Positions 1 to 5,452 of a stretch of DNA of 5,452 bases are shown here, in pieces. Positions within the stretch are counted from its first letter, which is position 1; each line of letters starts with the position of its first letter. A program made the translations under genes and the position numbers. The DNA is from Candidatus Latescibacterota bacterium. Lineage in GTDB: Bacteria > Latescibacterota > 4484-107. The notes under the pieces are model-generated. The model did no database searches. It was not told the DNA's origin and saw only the letters and a list, made by a program, of their open reading frames with translations. The DNA is taken from NCBI GenBank assembly GCA_030613045.1, contig JAUWMS010000232.1, positions 1 through 5,452 on the forward strand, given 5' to 3'.

Positions 1-8
1 GCACGGCC

Positions 9-2942
9 ATGCTTTCCTGGATGCTCGTCATTGTGACGTTGGGGCTGTATGTCGTCTCCATGATGCCCTACCAGCGGGCGAGGGCCATCGGACGCATGCG
101 CTCCGAAGCGCATGCCATCGCGGCGTCTATCTGCGAAGTCACCGCCCATGCGATTATCCTGGAGGACTACAGCGTTGCCGTGGACCATTGCACCAAAGTG
201 CTCTCCAAAAGCGCCTCGATCCGTTACGTGGTCTTTACGAAACGGGATGGATTTTCGTTGATCCATACCGCCGACGAGTGGAGGATGGGACAACTCGGCG
301 GGATCTGGACCCCTTCGGACGATGTATCCCAAAAAGGTCGGTTCATGGTCAGTGAATTGGCGGGAGACGAGGTGTTTCATTATTCGTATCCGCTCAGCTA
401 TTCGGGTATTGATTGGGGCTGGATACATATAGGCCTGAGCCTCGAACCGTACCATGCCGATCGCAGGAATAGTCGGGCGCGAACTCTGTTGGTCATAGCG
501 GGGTGTATTTCGGTGGGGTTGTTGGCTTCTTTGCTCTTTGCGAGACGACTCAGCCGGCCTATTCTTTCGTTAAGTGAGGCGGCCCAGCAGATCGCGGCGG
601 GCGATTTTTCGACAAGGGCGCATATATCCACCGGGGACGAAGTGGAGCGGCTGGCGCATGCGTTCAATCGGATGGCCGCGGCGTTGCAGAAAGCCCACGA
701 TGAGTTGGAGATGCGGGTTCGGAAGCGGACCGAAGCGTTGGCAAAGGCCAACGAAGCGTTGCAAGGCGAGATTGACGAGCGCAAGAGGCGCAAGAGGATG
801 GAAGAGGAGCTGCGCAGGCAGGCGGCGTTGGATCGGGTGCGGGCGGAGATGTTTGCCATGCAGGGGTCTGAGGATCTGGAGCGATCGCTGAGTACCTTGG
901 AGCAGGAACTGCGGACGATAATGGGCTTCTGCGCCTGCTCGGTTCAGATCGTGAGCGATCCCGGCAGCTTTACGGCCTATACGATGGAACCTGGCCGATT
1001 GCGCAAGAAGGAAGCGTTGCCGCTCCCCCAAGAGGGACCGGCGCACGAAGCATGGACCACGGGGCATCCGGTCTATCGCCGGGATCTGGAGAAAGAAGAT
1101 CCCTTCGGCGAGAGGAAGGCCCTGAACGAGGAATTTTCAGGAGAGGGGATCCGTGCGGCGGTGGACGCGCCGTTTTCACAGGGAACGCTGTCGGTTTACA
1201 GCGTACATCCCAATCCTTTCCCGGAGAAGGACATCGAGACCCTGAGTGCGTTCGCGGCAGTGCTGTCTGAGGGATTGAGCCGGATAGAGTCGCTCGAACA
1301 AATAGAGCGGCAAAACCGGCGGCTCTCAGTCCTGAACGAAATCGGCACCTATTTGTCCAGCACCCTGAACTTCGATGAATTGCTGCACCGGGCCTATGAA
1401 CAGCTCGCGCGGGCCATGAACGTTTCTACCTTCTACATCGCTCTGCACGATGAAGAGCAGGATGAGTTGCACTTCGAACTGCGCGTGCATGAAGGGGAAC
1501 TCCTGAAAAAATCCAGTCGGAAGCTCTTGAAAGACCGGGGATTTTCCGAGGTGGTCCTCCGATCCGGGGAACCGCTGTTGCTCGGCGATAGCCAGGGTGA
1601 AAAACAACGGACGGGGATCGAGGGGGTGGTTATGGGTCCGGGTCAATCAACCCGGTCATGGCTGGGCGTTCCGCTTATCAGCGGGGGAAAGGTGATCGGC
1701 TTGATGGCGGTTCAGAGCTATACACTCAATGCCTTCGACGGGGAGGATCAAAAATTTCTCTCGGCCGCCGCCCACCAGGTGGCCATCGCCATTAAGAACA
1801 CCCGATTGGTCGAAGAGATCCAGGATCAGGCCAAGTTCTACGAGGACATCTTCAACTCCATTTCTATTCCCATAAGCGTGATAGATGAGCAGGAGATCAT
1901 CCGGTCGGTCAACGAGGCGTTCATCGGGCACGCCCGAAAATTGGGAGAGGAGATCGGTAAAACGGATCGGATCGGGGGATCCGTACTGGATTTTGCCGAT
2001 CCGGCGGAGAAAGCGGAATGGGCGTCCATCTATGAGGATGCGATAGAGAAGGGGATCCAGTACCGGGCGGAAAGGGCGATCGGGCCGTATGTGATGGATG
2101 TGGGCGTGCATCCGTTGCGGGGGCGGGATGATCGGATCACCGGAGCGGTGCTTACGCAGGAGGACATCACGGAGCGCAAGCGGATGGAGGCGGAACTGGC
2201 GCAGCGTGCGGAGGCGTTGGCTCGTTCCAATGCCGAGCTGGAGCATTTTGCGTACGTGGCGTCGCACGATCTGCAGGAACCCCTGCGCAAGATCCAGGCG
2301 TTCGGAGACCGGCTGAAGAGCAAATCCGGCGATGCGCTGGGGGATCGGGGACGGGACTATCTCGAGCGGATGCAAAGTGCGGCGGGACGTATGCGAATTC
2401 TCATCAACGACCTGTTGGCGTTCTCCCGGGTGACCAGTCAGGGACAGCCCTTCGTCCCGGTGGATCTTTTGAAGGTGGCGCGGGAGGTGGTGGAGGATCT
2501 CGAAGTGCGTATCGAGGAGACGGGTGCACGGGTGGAGATGGACGGCCTGCCCACGGTGGATGCGGATCCTTTGCAGATGCGTCAATTGCTGCAAAACCTG
2601 ATCGGAAATGCACTGAAGTTCCATCGCGAGGAAGTGGCCCCCGTCGTAGCGCTGCACGGCGAGTTTCTCGAAGCGGAGGGCCGAAACGGGGGGCTCGTTC
2701 AGAGCACCGTGGAGGACAACGGGATTGGTTTCGATGAGAAGTATGCGGGCCGCATTTTCGGCATTTTTCAACGTCTGCACGGTCGCAGCACTTACGAGGG
2801 AACCGGGGTGGGGCTCGCGATCTGCCGCAAGATTGTCGAGCGCCATGGGGGCCATATCGCGGTCAGGAGTAAATCGGGGGAGGGCGCGTCCTTCATCGTT
2901 ACCTTGCCCACGAAACCATCCAAAGGAGAAGACTCATCATGA
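9..2942 (+). CDS. Membrane-bound multi-sensor histidine kinase (TM-sensor-TM-HAMP-GAF-GAF-PAS-HisKA-HATPase), 5' end probably incomplete
   Basis: Sensor kinase expected to autophosphorylate a histidine and pass the phosphate to a response regulator. Visible parts, numbered from the ATG at 9: hydrophobic segment 4-20; extracytoplasmic region about 21-157 (Cache/PAS-like fold possible, not proven); second membrane helix about 159-178; HAMP about 178-230; charged coiled coil about 222-285; a weak GAF about 285-425; a clearer GAF about 448-600; PAS about 608-722; HisKA with H753 in ASHDLQEPLR; N-box N863/N867; G1 box D903-G907; F-box about 916-920; G2 box G931-G935; G3 around G957-G959. All catalytic motifs look intact, and there is no receiver domain of its own. 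The GAFs lack an obvious bilin-binding Cys-His pair, so their ligand is unknown. The reading frame is open to the left edge, the ATG at 9 has no visible ribosome binding site, and only a few residues precede the first membrane helix, so the real start is likely upstream. The stop overlaps the next gene by 4 bases. Kinase identity is very secure; the signal is unknown. Confidence 0.95.
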   Translation: MLSWMLVIVTLGLYVVSMMPYQRARAIGRMRSEAHAIAASICEVTAHAIILEDYSVAVDHCTKVLSKSASIRYVVFTKRDGFSLIHTADEWRMGQLGGIWTPSDDVSQKGRFMVSELAGDEVFHYSYPLSYSGIDWGWIHIGLSLEPYHADRRNSRARTLLVIAGCISVGLLASLLFARRLSRPILSLSEAAQQIAAGDFSTRAHISTGDEVERLAHAFNRMAAALQKAHDELEMRVRKRTEALAKANEALQGEIDERKRRKRMEEELRRQAALDRVRAEMFAMQGSEDLERSLSTLEQELRTIMGFCACSVQIVSDPGSFTAYTMEPGRLRKKEALPLPQEGPAHEAWTTGHPVYRRDLEKEDPFGERKALNEEFSGEGIRAAVDAPFSQGTLSVYSVHPNPFPEKDIETLSAFAAVLSEGLSRIESLEQIERQNRRLSVLNEIGTYLSSTLNFDELLHRAYEQLARAMNVSTFYIALHDEEQDELHFELRVHEGELLKKSSRKLLKDRGFSEVVLRSGEPLLLGDSQGEKQRTGIEGVVMGPGQSTRSWLGVPLISGGKVIGLMAVQSYTLNAFDGEDQKFLSAAAHQVAIAIKNTRLVEEIQDQAKFYEDIFNSISIPISVIDEQEIIRSVNEAFIGHARKLGEEIGKTDRIGGSVLDFADPAEKAEWASIYEDAIEKGIQYRAERAIGPYVMDVGVHPLRGRDDRITGAVLTQEDITERKRMEAELAQRAEALARSNAELEHFAYVASHDLQEPLRKIQAFGDRLKSKSGDALGDRGRDYLERMQSAAGRMRILINDLLAFSRVTSQGQPFVPVDLLKVAREVVEDLEVRIEETGARVEMDGLPTVDADPLQMRQLLQNLIGNALKFHREEVAPVVALHGEFLEAEGRNGGLVQSTVEDNGIGFDEKYAGRIFGIFQRLHGRSTYEGTGVGLAICRKIVERHGGHIAVRSKSGEGASFIVTLPTKPSKGEDSS
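2923..2928 (+). promoter_or_regulatory. Ribosome binding site for the receiver-only regulator
   Basis: AAGGAG lies inside the last codons of the upstream kinase gene, 10 bases before the ATG at 2939. It matches the anti-Shine-Dalgarno core well. Together with the ATGA stop/start overlap at 2939-2942 it indicates coupled translation of kinase and regulator. Confidence 0.8.
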
Positions 2943-3406
2943 ACAGAAATGGAACGCCCATTACGATCCTGATGGCGGACGACGATCCGGAAGATCGGAT
3001 GTTGGCGGAAGAGGCGCTGGAGGAGGCCCGGCTGGCCAACGAAATGCACTTTGTAGAGGACGGCGAGGAACTGATGGACTATCTGAATCGCCGCGGAAAA
3101 TACACGGCGCTGAGGGATTCGTCCCTTCCGGGTCTGATTCTGCTGGATTTGAATATGCCCCGGAAGGACGGGCGCGAGGCGCTCAAGGAGATCAAGGCCG
3201 ATTCCGAACTGCGCCGCATCCCGATCGTGGTATTGACGACGTCCAGGGCGGAGGAGGACATCTATCGCACCTATGAACTGGGGGTGAGTTCGTTCATCAC
3301 CAAGCCGGTGACGTTCGAAGGATTGGTGGATCTGATGAAGATCTTGTCCAAATACTGGTTTGAGATCGTTCAATTGCCTCCGGACAAAAATGGGAGATGG
3401 GTATGA
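2939..3406 (+). CDS. Single-domain response regulator, Rcp1-like (REC only)
   Basis: A 155-residue receiver with no output domain. Acid pocket D14/D15 (motif ADDDPED), phospho-acceptor D70 in LLDLNMPRKDG, switch threonine T100, aromatic switch F119 and the invariant lysine K122 in ITKPV are all present, so it should be phosphorylated normally. The long loop before the phospho-acceptor strand (about 49-63, RRGKYTALRDSSLPG) and the C-terminal LSKYWFEIVQLP tail are typical of the Rcp1-like group, which is known as the partner of cyanobacterial phytochrome Cph1 and is common beside kinases with a DLQEPLR H-box. The start is well supported by an AAGGAG site and ATGA overlap with the kinase gene. 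Its stop overlaps the next gene's start in the same way. Inferred role: it receives phosphate from the upstream kinase and acts through protein contact, as a phosphate shuttle or sink, or on the neighbouring hybrid kinase. It is not a transcription factor by itself. Confidence 0.95.
   Translation: MNRNGTPITILMADDDPEDRMLAEEALEEARLANEMHFVEDGEELMDYLNRRGKYTALRDSSLPGLILLDLNMPRKDGREALKEIKADSELRRIPIVVLTTSRAEEDIYRTYELGVSSFITKPVTFEGLVDLMKILSKYWFEIVQLPPDKNGRWV
3392..3396 (+). promoter_or_regulatory. Ribosome binding site that decides the start of the hybrid kinase
   Basis: GGGAG ends 6 bases before the ATG at 3403, a normal spacing. It directly abuts the alternative ATG at 3397, leaving no spacer. The ATG at 3403 also forms an ATGA overlap with the regulator's stop (3404-3406), the same arrangement as the preceding gene pair. 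Both points favour 3403. Confidence 0.65.
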
Positions 3407-5376
3407 ACGGATCCCGAGTGTGCGTGCTCCTCGTGGATGACGACGAGGACGACTATGTGATGACGCGCGATGTGCTCTCCGAAATCGAGGGCCAGCGCTT
3501 CGATTTGGAATGGGTGGCGACGTACGAGGCGGCTCTGGAAGCCATCGAAACCCATCGGCCCGACGTCTGTCTCGTGGACTATCATCTCGGCGCGCACAAC
3601 GGCCTGGACCTTATGCGCGAGGTGCTTGCCGACGGCAGCACGACGCCGATGATTTTGCTGACCGGACAGGGGGGGCACGAGGTGGACGTGGAGGCGATGA
3701 AGTCCGGCGCCGCGGACTACCTCGTCAAGGGCCAGATCGAAGCTCCTCTGTTGGGGCGTTCCATTCGCTACGCCCTCAAACGCGCACAGGACTTAGAAGC
3801 CTTGCGGGAGTCGGAGCGCTTCCTTCAGTCCTCCCTCGATGCCCTGTCGGCCTACATTGCCATATTGGATGAATCCGGTATGATCATAGCGGTCAACGCG
3901 GCCTGGCAGGGCTTCCGGGAAGGCAATCCACTGATCGGCGCGATCCATGACCTAAGGATCAATTATCTCGAGGTCTGCGAATCGGGGTTCGGGGAGCGGG
4001 GGAGGGAGATCGCCGCGGGCATCCGTGAGGTCATTGCGGATCAACGGGAGGCCTTCTATCTGGAGTATCCGTGTGAGTGTGCCGGGGAGCCGCAATGGTT
4101 CGTAGCGAGGGTGACCCGCTTTACGAACAAGGGAGTCCCCATGGTGGTGGTGGCGCACGACGACATCACGGAACTCAAACGGACGGAGGAGGCGCTGCAA
4201 GAGAGCGAAGAGCAACTCCGTCAATCGCAGAAAATGGAAGCGATCGGGAGACTGGCCGGCGGCATCGCCCACGATTTCAACAACTTGCTGGTTCCCATCA
4301 CGGGATACAGCGATTTGTTGCTCCTTCGCCTGGCCGAGGACGATCCGATGCACAGACACGCCGAGCAAATCAAGAAGTCCGCCGAACGGGCCGCCACGCT
4401 CACCCACCAGTTCCTGGCGTTCAGCCGCAAGCAGGTGCTGCAACCGAGGGTGCTGAACCTCAATGCCGTGGTGACCGATATGGATAAGATGCTCAAACGT
4501 CTTATTCGCGAGGACATTGAGTGGGTCACGCTACTCGATCCGGATATCGGGCGCGTCAAGGCCGATCCCGGCCAGATCGAGCAGGTGATCATGAATCTGA
4601 CGGTCAATGCCTGTGATGCGATGCCTGAAGGCGGAAAACTTACGATCGAGACGGCCAATGTCGAGCTGGATGAGCGCACTGCCGAACGACACGTGGGAGT
4701 CCAGCCCGGCCCTTACGTGATGCTGGTCTTGAGCGACACGGGGTGTGGTATGGACGAAGAAACCCGTTCTCAGATCTTCGAGCCGTTTTTCACCACCAAG
4801 GATAAAAGCAAAGGCACGGGATTGGGGTTGTCCACCGTGTACGGGATTGTCAAACAGAGCGGCGGCGGCATCTGGGTGTATAGCGAACTGGAGAAGGGCA
4901 GTGCCTTTAAGGTCTATCTGCCACGGGTACAAGAAGTCATAGAGTCGCTCGGATCGGGGGTTTCCGACACCAGTCTGCAGCAGGGATCGGAAGTCGTCCT
5001 GGTGGTGGAAGACGAACCGGGGGTGCGGGAACTGATCTGCGAAATTCTTTCGCACAATGGGTACCGCATACTGGAGGCTTGTGATGGGGAGCATGCGCTT
5101 CGCGCCAGCAGACAACACGACGGGACGATCCATCTGATGGTGACCGATGTGGTGATGCCCGGGATGAGCGGTCCCGAACTGGCGGATCGCATGAGGTCCG
5201 AGCGTTCGGACATGAAGGTGCTCTTTATGTCGGGCTATACGGATAAGGCCATCGTCCATCACGGCATATTGGATCCGGGGGTTCTCTTTCTCCAAAAACC
5301 CTTCTCGCCGCACGCGCTGACGCGAAAGTTGCGCGAAGTGCTCGATACGCCCCGGCAGGCGGAGCGGGGATCCTGA
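3403..5376 (+). CDS. Soluble hybrid histidine kinase, REC-PAS-HisKA-HATPase-REC
   Basis: A 657-residue cytoplasmic kinase with no membrane segment. Numbered from the ATG at 3403: N-terminal receiver about 5-123 with D12/D13, phospho-acceptor D59, T87 and K109 (followed by Gly instead of the usual Pro); PAS about 139-260, ending in the common DDITELKRTEEAL linker; HisKA with H290 in GGIAHDFNNLL; N-box N398/N402 with NACDAMPEGG; G1 box D445-G449; F-box FEPFFTTK about 460-466; G2 box G471-G475; G3 about G499; C-terminal receiver about 530-648 with E536/D537, D582, S610 and K632. All phosphotransfer residues are present. The HDFNNLL H-box and FEPFFTTK F-box mark an NtrB-like kinase class, clearly different from the first gene's kinase, so the two are not a recent duplication. 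A start at 3397 would add two residues (Met-Gly) but fits the ribosome binding site less well. Inferred role: it accepts phosphate at D59 and/or senses through PAS, then relays H290 to D582. The final target is unknown, as there is no output domain. Confidence 0.94.
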   Translation: MNGSRVCVLLVDDDEDDYVMTRDVLSEIEGQRFDLEWVATYEAALEAIETHRPDVCLVDYHLGAHNGLDLMREVLADGSTTPMILLTGQGGHEVDVEAMKSGAADYLVKGQIEAPLLGRSIRYALKRAQDLEALRESERFLQSSLDALSAYIAILDESGMIIAVNAAWQGFREGNPLIGAIHDLRINYLEVCESGFGERGREIAAGIREVIADQREAFYLEYPCECAGEPQWFVARVTRFTNKGVPMVVVAHDDITELKRTEEALQESEEQLRQSQKMEAIGRLAGGIAHDFNNLLVPITGYSDLLLLRLAEDDPMHRHAEQIKKSAERAATLTHQFLAFSRKQVLQPRVLNLNAVVTDMDKMLKRLIREDIEWVTLLDPDIGRVKADPGQIEQVIMNLTVNACDAMPEGGKLTIETANVELDERTAERHVGVQPGPYVMLVLSDTGCGMDEETRSQIFEPFFTTKDKSKGTGLGLSTVYGIVKQSGGGIWVYSELEKGSAFKVYLPRVQEVIESLGSGVSDTSLQQGSEVVLVVEDEPGVRELICEILSHNGYRILEACDGEHALRASRQHDGTIHLMVTDVVMPGMSGPELADRMRSERSDMKVLFMSGYTDKAIVHHGILDPGVLFLQKPFSPHALTRKLREVLDTPRQAERGS

Positions 5377-5452
5377 AGGTCGGAGGTCGGAGATCAGAGG
5401 TCAGAGATCAGAGGTCGGAGGTCGGAGGTCAGAGGCCAGAGGCAGGAGGTCA
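5377..5452 (+). repeat. Heptanucleotide tandem repeat array, consensus AGRTCRG
   Basis: Ten complete 7-base units and six bases of an eleventh run without interruption from the base after the stop codon to the window edge, so the true length is unknown. AGGTCGG occurs as units 1, 2, 6 and 7; AGATCAG as units 3 and 5; AGGTCAG as units 4 and 8; AGGCCAG is unit 9 and AGGCAGG unit 10. Units 1-4 and 6-9 differ at only two bases, hinting at a 35-base higher-order period. Variation falls mainly on the third and sixth bases until the degraded units 9-10. Short tandem heptamers between genes are known in several bacterial groups (for example STRR sequences in cyanobacteria); whether this one belongs to a named family cannot be told here. 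No hairpin terminator is visible in this stretch. Confidence 0.93.

Noticed and set aside
731..764. Near-identical 13-14 base direct repeat (CGAAGCGTTGGCAA and CGAAGCGTTGCAA) spaced 21 bases apart
   Set aside because: It encodes the successive EALAKAN / EALQ heptads of the coiled coil after HAMP, so it reflects protein repeat structure and not a DNA element.
881..888. GCGATCGC, the HIP1 octamer typical of many cyanobacteria
   Set aside because: Only one copy was found in the window, which is weak given the general excess of GATC. It does not support a cyanobacterial origin, even though the regulator is Rcp1-like.
1656..2855. Long open frame on the - strand (399 codons) opposite the PAS/HisKA/HATPase part of the first kinase
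   Set aside because: Its translation is rich in His, Arg, Pro and Leu with no recognisable domain, and it lies wholly opposite a kinase with intact catalytic motifs. This is the expected antisense shadow of GC-rich coding DNA.
4531..5313. Open frame on the - strand (260 codons) opposite the hybrid kinase ATPase and C-terminal receiver
   Set aside because: Same low-complexity antisense composition, no ribosome binding site or domain, and complete overlap with a secure gene.
5377..5452. Possible CRISPR array, rho-independent terminator or protein-coding extension after the last gene
   Set aside because: The repeats are contiguous 7-mers with no spacers. The strand is purine-rich, so it cannot fold a strong GC hairpin, and there is no T-run. 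The hybrid kinase already ends at a normal place after its receiver domain.

Overview
The window holds one compact two-component signalling cassette of three genes, all on the + strand, read end to end with 4-base ATGA overlaps. It is followed by a short heptanucleotide tandem array that runs off the right edge. The DNA is GC-rich (near 60% by eye). The gene layout, the ribosome binding sites and the multi-domain kinases fit a free-living Gram-negative-type bacterium with a large signalling repertoire. I cannot name the phylum from the sequence. The heptamer array and the abundance of GATC words are the best genomic fingerprints for placing it.

Layout. Positions 1-2942 encode a membrane-anchored sensor histidine kinase: TM, extracytoplasmic sensor domain, TM, HAMP, coiled coil, two GAF domains, PAS, HisKA, HATPase. 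Its 5' end is probably cut by the window edge. Positions 2939-3406 encode a stand-alone receiver-only response regulator of the Rcp1-like type. Positions 3403-5376 encode a soluble hybrid kinase: REC, PAS, HisKA, HATPase, REC. The previously obvious start at 3397 is less likely than the ATG at 3403. Positions 5377-5452 hold about eleven copies of a 7-base unit, starting at the base after the last stop codon.

How the parts may work together (inference). The first protein would sense an extracytoplasmic and/or cytoplasmic ligand and autophosphorylate on H753. The single-domain regulator (D70) is its natural partner because this kinase class, with the DLQEPLRKI H-box, commonly sits next to Rcp1-like regulators. 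The hybrid kinase has its own H290 and two receivers, an N-terminal one (D59) and a C-terminal one (D582), so it could take phosphate from the first kinase and integrate it with its PAS input. None of the three proteins carries a DNA-binding, cyclic-di-GMP or other recognisable output domain. The final effector must therefore be encoded elsewhere or be reached by protein-protein contact.

No RNA genes, CRISPR arrays, transposase genes or convincing terminators were seen. There is no stretch of more than 300 bases without a gene.
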